Source: Viola odorata (taxonomy: Eukaryota; Streptophyta; Magnoliopsida; Malpighiales; Violaceae). Taken from it: a stretch of 64,000 nucleotides of DNA. The stretch covers positions 29,842,836-29,906,835 of the forward strand of contig OY829538.1 in the NCBI GenBank assembly GCA_963691705.1, in the 5' to 3' direction. Position numbers and translations under genes: made by a program. Numbering within the stretch: position 1 is the stretch's first letter; each line of letters starts with the position of its first letter. Under the pieces are notes generated by a model that searched no databases, was not told the DNA's origin, and saw nothing but the letters and a program-made list of their open reading frames with translations. This document shows, one piece after another, positions 54,120-64,000 of the stretch.

Positions 54120-55267
54120 TGATAGGATCTTAGTTGCGTAGGATGCGTAGCACATGATTTTGATTGTTGTTCAAAGATGGATTTCGATGCGGAATAACTA
54201 ACTTGACTCGTGCGAACGTAGAACACCTCCCCAACTGAATGCTAAGAGCCCTAGTTGATTTCACGTCAAGGATATTGTATCGGATTCTTAGGTCTAGACT
54301 CGACTAGGTGAGAATCAAACTAAGACAAAGGACACAATGATGCAATTCCAAGGATTTACTTGTATACGACTCAAGTATTGCGGACTCAAGAAGAACAAGT
54401 GTTCAATACGTTGAACAATGGGCAGATATTGAAGAAACAAGGTTCTGAAATTATCAAATAAAAGCCAACTGAATAAGGAGGCCAAGCGGCTCCTTATATA
54501 GAGTTTACAACCAAACCCTAATCTGATAAGATGTAGGAGTTCTAATTAAGGAAAATAACTTAATTAACTAATTAATCAATTAACTAATTAACTAATTAAC
54601 TAATTAAAGTAAATATAAATATATTTAAATATATTCGAGTTCTCCATCATCGGGCCAAGGATTGGGCTGAAACCTCAAGTCGTATGTTGTCTCGCGTACA
54701 CACTGCGCACCATAATGTCGACTTGCATAACTTTCAAACAACTGGGCCAAATGGGCTAAAACTTGTTCCATATGAAAGATAACATCCTGACGTTTCCAAA
54801 ACATGGTCAATCGCATGATTCAAATTTATACAGCTCCAGCTAGGTTCGGACTAAGTCGCCTGATGCGTCTTAGAATCCTTGTCTACGAAGGACTACTGTC
54901 AACGAGAATGTTGGCTTGATATTTTGGACGATCCACTCGTCCAAACGTCCTGAAATTTGGACACAATAAACATAACACATAGAGGTTTCTATCAAGCCTT
55001 TGTGATCCCTGATCGGACTCCATCTGCTGCATCATGTCTTGACGCCTTTGTCCATGTAGTCGCATGATACATCTTGGGATCGTATCATTCCCTCCCTCTT
55101 CGGAAAGATTCGTCCACGAATCTTGCTCAGCGTAATCTGCCCACGAAAGCTTTACCATTATGTGCTCAAAGCATACTTGCCATCTCTCGTGCTTCCTTAG
55201 TCGCCATCTCTTGCACTTCAAGGGCAAGGCGCTCATTGCGCTAGGGTTGGTATGAGGATTCACATCA
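54120..55267 (-). mobile_element. Element G, 5' LTR (1148 bp)
   Basis: Nearly the same as the 3' LTR, with differences including an extra 24-bp stretch near 54808-54832 (CATGGTCAATCGCATGATTC). An ATTAACTAATTAATC microsatellite near 54540-54610 varies in length between the LTRs. Confidence 0.9.
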
Positions 55268-55272
55268 TGTGG

Positions 55273-56030
55273 GAGGAGCTGCTCCATATTGAATGGCACA
55301 TGTTCAACAATTTCAAATTTTATTGCTTCCTTCAAATGGATTTTTACTCACATCTATTTGCCCACACCCATCCATTGTTTATGATTGTCCCTACCGACCG
55401 GTTGTGCTGGTCTTTAATGGTCGGGTCTTTCAGTGCCAGAAAAAAAAACATCTTAAGATTTAAACAAATTGGGCCATCTGTCCTTCGTACACTCGCTTCA
55501 AATCGAACCCACTCTTGTTACTCTCCTCACCAAATCTACATTTGCAATGTCAACGCGTTTAGTTCCATATTGAGACAAAATGATGCCTCTAGGACATCAA
55601 AGGGATTAGGGCTCTTTCAACCCTCACCGCCATCGCACTCTCCAGCATAACAGGAAGCCTGTGCATCACCAGAGTAGCTGCAACAAGGTATTTGCCACTT
55701 ACCCACACATCAAACATTTCCTTATGTTCTTGCTTTCACCTTGGTGTTTTGCTTTTGACTCTTCTGCCAGCTATCTTACACCATTTGGTCCTGCTACATC
55801 TCCTTTGCTTTCCCAGGTCTCAGGACTTTTGCAGCTGCTCCGCGCAGACCACACAAGCCTAGGGCATTTGGGCGGCTGTTAACAATCCAGAACCCTCCAG
55901 CTGATGTTCAGCCAAACTTCAGCCCCCAGCTTAACCCAGAACTGCACCCTTCTCAGAGTCCAAGGAATTCAAGGCGCAAGATTTCATTGACGCAACATTT
56001 TTTCCCTTTGCATTCCCAACACCATGATGA
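55273..56030. other. Unassigned DNA right of element G
   Basis: Continues 50482. Locally GC-richer than the flanks and may be a decayed gene or repeat (for instance the PADVQPNFSP-like frame near 55895), but no family is recognised. Confidence 0.3.
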
Positions 56031-57640
56031 AGGTCTTATTTTTAGTGTTCATTTATTGATGCATGGTCCACATAACTTATATAAACTAGCGTAAGACTCA
56101 AGCGGTCGGCAAATTTATATTATGAACAATCATTCATATGGTATATATTAAATAATATTCGTCAATTTCGCATAACATGTACCATAATATTTTACACAAT
56201 ACATAATTATTTTGACAATTAAACACTAATGAATTCAAATTAAAATTAAAAAAATGCAACTAACCTTAACTTGCATAAATATCACAACCAACACTTGTAG
56301 ACACTTCAAATTATTTTTGTAAATAAAATGAACGATTTTCATGCATTTATATAAAGAATCATGCAACCTTTCAAATTTTTGAACATTATCTCCTTCAAAT
56401 TCCATAATAAATTGCATTAAATTTTGATAGACTAATTATGCATATTAAATTAATTTAATAGTACAAGTGAAAAGTTTCAAAGTTATATATCATAAATTGT
56501 ATTAAAATTAATAAATAAGTATATAATTTAATTAAGCATACCAAATTGAGTGAAAAATAATAGCATAAAATATTAAATTAATAGAATTAAAAATTATTAT
56601 ATGCCATATGTTAACATATTGGGAATTTTAAAATGACAAATGATATAATTGGAGGAATTCATGGATTTTATGTGACTTCTTCTTAAGCTTCCGTATAAAC
56701 TTTTTCACCAAATAATTTTTATATTTATATATAGATATATATAGATTATGTGGCTTTTCATATTCTTTAAATTCAATGCTTTCAAATTTCATAACTTATA
56801 TCATAAATTCTAATTAACTAAATGAATGAATTTTAAATCAATTCAATTCAATATTACAACCCAAAAAAATTTAACTTATTTAATCAATAAGTAATTATTA
56901 TTTATTATTAGAATACCTGCTTGAGATGACATATAGAATGAATGACAAATGACAGCATCGAAAGGTTTTGAGGGTCTTATGTAGTTTTCTCTTATACCAC
57001 TAGAATTTTACCACGTAGTTTTTATATTTATATAAAATTAACGGTTCATTTGCAAATGCACAGCAAAATCTGCACAGCTTTCGGCCTATTAAAATCTTAT
57101 GCAAACAATTCACAAAAGTACAGACGAATTCTTCTTTTGTATTATATGACTCTTTTCAGTGTTGGTCTGTTGTTGTGTTAAAATTTACAAGTGAAAAAAC
57201 ATTGCAAACTGTTACTATTGATGCTGAGGGAAATGATTTTCTATTTTTCTTTGGCCTGAAAATGTGTATCTGTTTTATTTTTCTTTATAAAATTTTAAAA
57301 TAAAAGAATTATTTTTAACTGTAAATAAATATAAGTTAAGGAGGCAAAGATTTTTTTTAAAAGATTATAATAGAAGGTCTAACTTAAGAAAAAAGATAAA
57401 AAATGGTCGATGGTAACAATTTCCAGTGAGTGAGGGTGTTAAAATATTCCAAAAAAGGGTTGATCTATTATTATTTTCAATCTCGAATATTATACAAACT
57501 ATGGGTTAAAATGTTCCAGAAAAGGATTTGTCCAGCATTTCTTCACAAAGCATTTTTTTGTATGGAAAAATGAAATAACTGATAATTAGAAGATTGCAAA
57601 ATTGCAGTGGGTAAGGATACAACTATAGCAGTCGCAGCAA
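56031..57640. other. AT-rich intergenic DNA
   Basis: No gene, LTR or TIR recognised. Two stretches (about 56630-56740 and 56950-57040) share AATGACAAATGA, TTATGT and TTTTTATATTTATATA, possibly an old duplication. Confidence 0.45.
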
Positions 57641-57649
57641 CAAAATCTT

Positions 57650-58566
57650 AAACTGTAGCCGCAAGCAGACAATAAGAAATTACTGCCAAACAACAAAATC
57701 TTTTGTTCGCCTTACTCCTTGCTTTGCTAAGCATTCTGCTATGCCAAGACCACTTGATTTCATTTAACATATGCCAATACTTTGAAGGTGCCTCGTCCAT
57801 CTTCTTAACCAAGTTAAACCATTCATAGAGTCTAACTCAATCACCATCTCACTGTTGTGCAAGAAATCAATTTATCTACTTAGTTGCAACGCTTTCAAGA
57901 TTGCAACCGGTTCCGGTTCATTTGAATCAGCTATGCCAATGGGAATAGAGAGTACACTCAAGAAATCACCTCTAGAAATCACCTCTATGATTGCGCAAGA
58001 CCCCTCCAACAGCTGTGTCTCTAGGTTTACCTAGAGATGATCCATCAATATTCCACTTGAATGTGTTTGGGTCAGAAGAAATAACTCTCCACACCTTTTC
58101 TACATTGCACCACCTATGGACAACTTCAACAGTCCTAAGTAACTCGGCTCCAGCAGTATAAGGAAATGAGGTATCGAGAGCTTTAAGTCATACAACAACT
58201 CTCTGCAGTATAACATATAATAAATTATCACTCAATCCTTCTTTCTCTCCAAATTGTAATTCGTTCATTTCTAGCCAAAATTGCAGCAAAAAACACTAAA
58301 ACCCAACATGTTCTTTGCATCTTACCCTCCACTATGACTCCCCATTGATCAAACAATTCAGCAACTAAATTTGGCAGACAACAAACAATTCCCCACCACT
58401 GCATTAACTTACACCAAATCGTCCAAGACAAGGGACAATGGATGAGTAGATGCTCTATGGTTTCAAAGTCGTCTTGGCAGTAACAACAAGCATTAACTTG
58501 AGCCTCTATTATATCCCTTTTCGCAATACTTTTTGGGGGTGCCAACCCAACCAAACACAAGAGCAA
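57650..58566 (-). pseudogene. L1-type LINE 3' part: zf-RVT and RNase H domains
   Basis: The minus frame from 58566 contains AKRDIIEAQVNACCYCQDDF and TIEHLLIHCPLSWTIW, the zf-RVT zinc domain, followed by NERITIWRERR, the usual link to RNase H. Further on, in broken frames, FKWNIDGSSLGKPRDTAVGG, VLRNHRGDF, SIPIGIADSNEPEPVAILKA and DFLHNSEMVIELDS form an RNase H domain (catalytic Asp in NIDGS, Asp of ELDS). An 18-bp repeat of TAGAGGTGATTTC/AGAAATCACCTCTA (about 57963-57990) breaks the RNase H. The endonuclease and RT are absent, as expected for 5' truncation. Confidence 0.8.
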
Positions 58567-59002
58567 GTATGTACAGTACCTGCACTAGACCCTTGCACTT
58601 CATCCAATGCACTTTACTCCTTGGAGCATGACTTAACTGAAAAACTCCCACTACAGGCTTCCAAAGGAGTTTTTCAGACCTGCCATACTATCGGGTTTTA
58701 AGGTATCAAACAATAGATCTAATGTATTGTAATTGCATCTAATGCGCAGTGGGAGACATAAAATTATATCCTTATTGCAAAAATCCGAAACCAGAACCCA
58801 TGTATTCGAACTAATTAAACATGCAATACATTAATTAAATCACATACTAGTAGTAACAAAAATCTGATCTGGTGATTACAATCGGAAGATTGAATTCTAA
58901 ATACCAAATTAGGTATTCTCTCCAGATATCCATACGAATGGAATGAGACACGGTGGTATGCTAGCTCCCGAGAAGGTTAAACTCCTTCTCTGTTTCTTTT
59001 AT

Positions 59003-60642
59003 GGGGTAATAGTACAAAGGCCCCAATACTATCGCCGAAAACGGATTTAATCCTATCCTTTCAAATTTTTACCAGATCTCAGAGGCAAAATGTTCCATTC
59101 CGTTAAATTTACCTCTTAAAACTAACACATGGCCGGCTACAACAAGTTTTTTTTTTTTTAAACCTATTTTCTACATAATTATGTATTAAATATTTTAATT
59201 AATTTCAAAAATTAAGAAAAATAATATAATTAATTTAAAAAATCCAAAAAAAAAATATAATTAATTTTAAAAATCCATAAAAATACTGTAATTAATTTTA
59301 AAAATTCAGAAAAATAATATAATTAATTTTAAAAATCCAAAAAAATTATGTAATTAATTTTAAAATATTTTAAAATAATTTAAAAATTTTTAAAATAATG
59401 TAATTAATTAAAAAAATTATATAATGCTACAATAGGTTTTCTAACAAATCTATCCACACCCAAAACCTTCATCAGCAACAACTTTGTTTTCTTCCTTCTA
59501 ACAAATCACAACCCAAGCAAAATTGTTTTCCAATCACATCAATCTCCATCTCCGTCGTCCACTTCCAAACTCTTTCTTCTCTCACACCACTCTTTCACCG
59601 GTCACCACCATGGCCTGCAAAGGGCGAGTTCCAACGGTTATTCGGTCGGATCGAATCCGTCTCCTCCAGATCTAGATCCACTTAACACCACCGTCGCTTT
59701 CTCCTCTGTTATATTCATCATCTTCTCCTCTGTCTCATCCACACCATCTCGTACACCGTCCGCCTTCTCCTCCACCGTCTCCTCCAGATCTGGATCTAGG
59801 TCTACTTCACACCAATCATCTTCTCCTCTGTTGCTGTTCGAAACAAACAATGTCGTTTACTGATTATTCTAAGAGGGAGATGAGAAGGATCGACGTTTTG
59901 GGTATTGAAAGGGAGGGATGGATGATGGATGATGGATTTGGACTGAACAACAGAAACAATCGTTACAATGATTTGGGTTGATTGGATTTGGATTGTTGCT
60001 TACGCTTTTGGTTTGAATTCCTAAAGCAACTGAATACCAATCGTAATAATGAATCAATAAATAATTCCAAAAAGTTGATTGTTTTGAATTTTTCGGGTAC
60101 AATGATTTTGATTGTTAGAGGAAGAACGGAAGAGTAGATTGGATCTGGAATGGATTTTTGATTTGGTGGGTGTAATGTTTGATTTGGATTTGGAATGGAA
60201 TTTTTACTTTTTTTTAATTAATTACATTATTTTATTTTAAAAATTAATTACATTATTTTTCTAAATTTTAAAATTAATTACAGTATTTTTGTAAATTTTA
60301 AAATTAATTACATTATTTTTCAGAATTTTTAAAAATTAATTATATTATTTTTATGTATTTTTAAAATTAATTACAATATTTTTTGGGATTTTTTAAATTA
60401 ATTATATTATTTTTCTGAATTTTTGAAATTAATTAAAATATTTAATACATTAGAAAACAAGTTTTAAAAAAAAACCTGTTGTAGGCTGTAGCGGGTCATG
60501 TGTTAGTTTTAAGAGGTAAATTTAACGGAAGGGGACATTTTGCCTCTGACCTTTAGTATAGGGGGGTCTGGCAAAAAATTGAAAGGATAGAGGGTAAATC
60601 CATTTTCGGCGATAGTACAAGGGACCTTTGTACTATTACCCC
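59003..60642. mobile_element. Non-autonomous Mutator-like element (MULE), 1640 bp, 9-bp TSD
   Basis: Starts GGGGTAATAGTACAAAGG at 59003 and ends with the reverse complement-like CCTTTGTACTATTACCCC at 60642. TIR similarity extends ~150 bp (TCCGTTAAATTTACCTCTTA; CTAACACATG) and on through AT-rich AATTAATTTTAAAAAT subterminal repeats to ~440 bp per arm. TTCTTTTAT at 58994-59002 and 60643-60651 is a perfect 9-bp target duplication, the Mutator signature. No transposase. The centre (about 59460-60190) is GC-richer and may be captured host sequence. Confidence 0.92.
59500..60190. other. Possible captured gene fragment inside the MULE
   Basis: The centre has a different composition from the AT-rich arms. 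It contains a C/T-rich leader-like stretch, ATGGCCTGC at 59610, and a short duplicated segment (CTCCTCCAGATCTAGATC and CTCCTCCAGATCTGGATC, ~95 bp apart). The minus frame at 59850-59638 is Asp/Glu-rich (EDDWCEVDLDPDLEETVEEK). The product is unrecognised, so Pack-MULE status is only a suggestion. Confidence 0.35.
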
Positions 60643-61068
60643 TTCTTTTATTTGTGCGGCTACTTTTTTTTTTTTGGAAAAAGAGATGTTTTATATATAT
60701 ATATATTAGGGTTTGGCTGGCAATTGGCGCCTCCCTTTATATAAATTAACTAATTATTATTCCATTAAATAAATAAATATAAATATAAATATCACATATA
60801 TATTATATTCAATTATAAATAAATAATTATACAAGTCAATGTATGTATAAATATTATCAAATACATATTTATATCTCACATTAACTCGTATTAACATATC
60901 TCTTAACTAGTAATTTATTTAATTCATTAAATATTTACTAGTTTCCCTTAGCATAAATGTATGTATTTATTTCCATAAATAAATACACAATTATTACTAT
61001 TGATTTATTAATTCTCGGGTATACTAACATATCAAATATATTCTCGTATTTATGGGATAATTCCTACA

Positions 61069-61080
61069 ATCTCCCATTTG
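61069..61080 (-). other. Copia polypurine tract
   Basis: Minus strand CAAATGGGAGAT directly before the LTR start TGTAGGAATT. Confidence 0.7.
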
Positions 61081-61537
61081 CCCTCGAATTTAGTACAAAT
61101 CATAGTAAACCTTTAAAGTCTCAATTTTAGTCCATTCTTTGTGCGACCCCTGAGGTTCAATCAACATTGGCAGTAGAACAACTCCTGGTCTATGAGTCAT
61201 CAGCGGTCTCTACCAAGGCATTGTGACTACCCAAATTGAATGAAGGTCGATTAATTCGACTCAACTTATCGTAGTTTGTATAATGTTGTAATCCATCTGT
61301 CTCGCGATATCTAGGTTGAAACTTAAGGCATGGAGTATGTCATCCTTACTTTGTTCAACCATTAACTCGTATATAGTAATCTCATAAGTTCAAATAGCAT
61401 TGATCTTTATCAATCTATTTGGGCATGGTCACGCACTTCTCAGCTTTACTACTCGAGGGGCCTAGATATATCTCTCTAATGAAAGAGAGACAAATCCCAC
61501 ATCTTTCACACATTTCCTTAGCACAGTTCCTAATATA
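61081..61537 (-). other. Copia 3' untranslated region, distal part
   Basis: Minus-strand sequence with GGTCGCACAAAGAATGGAC, GAACCTCAGG-type words and CATGCCCAAATAGATTGATA, commonly seen between RNase H and the 3' LTR of plant copia elements. Continues at 63206 across the solo LTR. Confidence 0.5.
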
Positions 61538-61649
61538 CCTGTTTCTACCTGAATTTTTGACATTTTGTCAAAGTATGTTTGCATTTTTTTGTTTCTTTCT
61601 ATTATTAACCTTTTTAACATCAATCATATTTTTGTTTATTATTGTCATT

Positions 61650-61835
61650 TATCTACTATTTAGCATTTTTTTTATTCGATCTTTTATCGGTATCGAACGA
61701 GATTTCTCGAACCATAGATCAAACCATCCCGTCTATTTACTATTTATTATTATTTTGTTTCGTGTCTTTTTTATTTTATTTCGTATTTAGTATTTTTCCG
61801 TTCAAACTTCTATCAGTACCGAACGAGATTCCTTG
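61650..61835 (+). repeat. ~120-bp tandem duplication in the solo LTR
   Basis: TTTTATCGGTATCGAACGAG followed by ATTTCTCGAAC (about 61683) and CTTCTATCAGTACCGAACGA with GATTCCTTGCAAC (about 61808) with similar T-rich lead-ins. Confidence 0.6.
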
Positions 61836-62099
61836 CAACGTTGGCTCGAACCCAAAGCATGAAGACAATCTTTATCAACCCTTACCATCACATTAATGCC
61901 ACAAAAATGCAGCCCTCTACCACCGACCGCTATCGCCGACCGGCCACCCTCGGCTTGTCATCGCCATTAATGCCGCTCATCATCATACGCCTCATCACCT
62001 CCCTTTCCAAACCTGTTAATCGCCACTCTCCCCTTGCTGCCCACGATCGCGATGCCCACTCTCCCCTTGCTGCCCACGCTCACGTGCGGTAGCCTCCCC

Positions 62100-62108
62100 T
62101 ATAAAAAA
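62100..62108 (+). promoter_or_regulatory. TATA box of the solo LTR
   Basis: TATAAAAAA followed 25-35 bases on by the expected cap region; ~1.1 kb before the LTR end. Confidence 0.5.
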
Positions 62109-63205
62109 CCCCTCAATTTCCAAGCTTTTTTTGGGGGACAAAATTGATGCTCTCCCTCTCAATTCTCACTCTCATCTTCTCAAGTGACAGCAATGAACAA
62201 AGTAATTGGTTCCCCTCTCTGAGTCACGCATCGGACTCATACCGACGACGTGGAGAGGGGAAGCTCCTTTTTTCCTTTCTCTTTTCTTTTCTGTTTGTGG
62301 TTGATTTAAATTGATTTTATGGCTGGATTAATTGATGTTTATGACTGGATTTAATTGATTTTTGTAGCTGGATCAATTTGATTTTTGTGGCTGCTGGTCG
62401 GAGTTGTTGCTGGAGAGGGCGGGCTGAAGGCTGGAGGAAGAAGATGAGGCTGAGTTGGCCGGTTGCGGGTCTACTGGGCTTGGGTTTGGCTGGGCCCATC
62501 AGAGGATTTATTTATTTGTATTTCATGTTTTTGATTAATTGTTGGTAGTAATTATTTGTGTGTATGTTTGTAATATTTATTTATTTATTCGTTGGTACTA
62601 ACCATTGTTTCGCGGGTCAGGAACAATCTTTTTTTCCTTTAATTAATTGTTGTGAGTGAATGTATTTTAATTTACGCTTATAATAAATATTTTCGTGCGC
62701 GGCTTCGACCCCACTCCCTGATTTCTTTTCAACGTATTTTCCGCATTAATTTTTAACCGGTACTTTGTTAGTCGATGCATGATTAGAATCGCCTAGAATA
62801 GGATTAATCATGCATGACCCGATGATGATTGAGGATGTCCACTTTAGTAAAGATTAAATGGTAATAATTCTGTTAAAAATCGGTCCCACCAACGTAAGAG
62901 CTAAAGCGGTGATTCCTCTTAGGGCTTAGTTACCCGTTTTCTTAATGTAATTTTTAAACACCTCTGTTTTTACCGATAACCTTTTTTGGATGAGACTCGG
63001 GTGCCTAACACCTTTCCGAGTCCATAAATCGACCCCGAATCGTAGTTTTCGGGTTAAGACCCATTTTTTGTGCTTTAGCTTTTTTATTATTTTTTTCCTT
63101 TTTTCGGACTTTATGTTTCCCTAAACCTTAGAAATAATAGGGTGGCGACTTCATTGTACATTGCTGTGTTTTTCGTCAAGTATCCGCTCGCGGGGGGGTG
63201 CGACA

Positions 63206-63648
63206 CACCTGATTCAAGTCTTTATAACTAACCAGTTTACGGATATCGTTAGACAAAGTCAAAGTGCAATATTCCCTATTTGGGAAACTCAGGTGATTTT
63301 AGGTCTTAGAATTCAACAACGCAACTACCATGATATACTTATGACATTAATCTAAGTAGTAATATCTTGACGGGTCGGGAAAAGATAAAAGTGCATATCA
63401 CTACATGTGTACTTATGATTTTGATTTGTATCATCATACAAATAAACATTTCCATGATTATCAATCAACAATCATGCTAGTATCGATTTATTGTCTGATC
63501 AAGCAATGAAATCGAACCAGGGGCAGTTATAATTATAATAGACATGCAAATTGATAATTATAACAAATAAATATGTTATTTAAATATAAAGTTTGTGACA
63601 ATATTCAAAATAATCACAATCAAACCACAATCTCCACATACATAAGAC
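63206..63648 (-). other. Copia 3' untranslated region, proximal part
   Basis: Between the RNase H stop and the solo LTR. No ORF. Confidence 0.5.
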
Positions 63649-64000
63649 TCAGTCTCTAACGTGCAACTCATGCTTCGCGTGTGGAAGAGGTTTGGTGAGG
63701 AGATCAGCTACATTATCATTTGTTCCTATCTTGCATATCTTAACATCTCCTCTATCGACGATCTCTCTAATAAGATGATACTTCCTGAGTATGTGTTTGG
63801 ATTTCTGATGTGATCTTGGTTCCTTCGCTTGAGCAATGACACTAGTATTATCACAATAGAGGTTTAAAAGCTCATCAATGCCTGGAACCACTCCCAAATC
63901 AACAACAAACTTCTTTATCCAAACAGCTTCTTTAGCTGATTCTGATGCTGCTATATACTCAGCTTCGGTTGTCGCTTGTTTGGAAATTTTCCAACTAACG
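63649..64000 (-). pseudogene. Ty1/copia RNase H C-terminal part (runs off the right edge)
   Basis: The minus strand from 64000 reads VSWKISKQATTEAEYIAASE, SAKEAVWIKKFVVDLG, CDNTSVIAQAKEPRSHQKSK and NVADLLTKPLP, ending HVRD and a stop at 63649-63651. These are the classic RNase H motifs of copia pol (Glu in TEAEY, Asp in CDN), which removes RNA from the RNA/DNA hybrid. The visible part is open, with no stop, but the rest of pol lies outside the window, so intactness is unknown. Confidence 0.92.

Larger units (their letters stand above)
50483..55267 (-). mobile_element. Element G: decayed gypsy LTR retrotransposon, 4785 bp
   Basis: LTRs of 1128 and 1148 bp start TGATGTGAATCC and end CAACTAAGATC(G/C)TATCA on the minus strand. 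Target duplication TGTGG at 50478-50482 and 55268-55272 is perfect. The PBS and PPT are intact, but the 2.5-kb interior retains only fragments of gag and pol, so it is non-autonomous. The LTRs still match closely, which suggests that it moved as a deleted element using proteins in trans. Confidence 0.92.
58690..61068 (-). mobile_element. Copia 3' LTR, interrupted by a Mutator-like element
   Basis: The minus strand starts TGTAGGAATTATCCCATAAA at 61068, directly after a PPT, as in plant copia elements with TGTTGGAAT-type LTRs. It runs to 60643 and continues at 59002 (TTCTTTTAT shared) down to about 58690, where LINE sequence begins. The exact 3' end is uncertain. Without the insert the LTR is ~740 bp. 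Confidence 0.65.
61538..63205 (+). mobile_element. Tat/Ogre-type LTR, probably solo
   Basis: Its last 450 bp match the ends of the LTRs at 11773 and 19873 in order: GATTAATCATGCATGACCCG, GGATGAGACTCGGGTG, CCTAACACCTTTCCGAGTCC, CCCTAAACCTTAGAAA, GGGTGCGACA. TATAAAAAA at 62100-62108 is a likely TATA box. No PBS, gag or partner LTR follows; copia sequence resumes at once, so it is likely a solo LTR. The left edge is estimated from TGTTTCTACCTG after ATACC; the right flank (CACCT) gives only a loose target duplication. Confidence 0.65.

Noticed and set aside
58990..60660. Pair of LTRs at the ends of the 59-60.6 kb element
   Set aside because: The ends are inverted, not direct, and the target duplication is 9 bp, so it is a Mutator-like DNA element.

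Overview
The window is nuclear DNA of a flowering plant, probably a eudicot. It is AT-rich, has no gene with an intact multi-exon structure, and is dominated by plant transposable elements: Ty3/gypsy of CRM-like, Athila-like and Tat/Ogre-like type, one Ty1/copia element, L1-type LINE tails, hAT, Mutator and Stowaway elements. Lineages are assigned from conserved protein motifs read by eye. No database search was possible.

Layout. 1-1.6 kb: two interleaved inverted repeats. 1.6-6.5 kb: low-copy-looking sequence with the last exon of a WrbA/FQR1-like quinone reductase pseudogene, a 1.8-kb hAT-like element (4070-5880) that splits a small reading frame, and a Stowaway MITE inside it. 6.6-8.3 kb: a deleted Athila-like gypsy remnant on the minus strand. 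8.4-10.3 kb: a GC-richer stretch with three unrecognised small ORFs, two of them behind TATA-like boxes. 10.7-19.9 kb: Tat-type LTR sequence, PBS, a ~185-bp tandem array, a gag without pol, AT-rich minisatellites and a second Tat-type LTR end. 19.9-23.8 kb: mostly unassigned AT-rich DNA, then a LINE tail.

23.85-49.2 kb is a layered nest. A CRM-like gypsy element with a TGATACGATCC...GGATCGTATCA LTR inserted into mitochondrial-looking DNA (target duplication AGTAG at 25287-25291 and 48713-48717). Its 5' part was tandemly duplicated (unit ~2.97 kb). A segment now at 28814-45606 was inverted, with breakpoints in the 5' LTR and in the reverse transcriptase. A gag-pro-only element (D, 29182-42434, target duplication GACTT) sits inside it, and a nearly intact 7.9-kb element (E, 34269-42162, target duplication ATTTA) sits inside the 5' LTR of D. 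Most of the apparent disorder of this 24 kb is explained by these steps.

49.2-57.6 kb: unassigned DNA split by a decayed gypsy element (G, 50483-55267, target duplication TGTGG). 57.65-58.6 kb: LINE tail, minus strand. 58.7-64 kb: a copia element on the minus strand that runs off the right edge; its 3' LTR carries a Mutator-like element with a perfect 9-bp target duplication (59003-60642), and its 3' untranslated region carries what looks like a solo Tat LTR (about 61538-63205).

Gag packages the RNA, the protease cuts the polyprotein, RT/RNase H copies it and integrase inserts it. Only E retains nearly all of this; D, G, the Tat element and the Athila remnant lack most or all of pol and could move only with proteins supplied by relatives.
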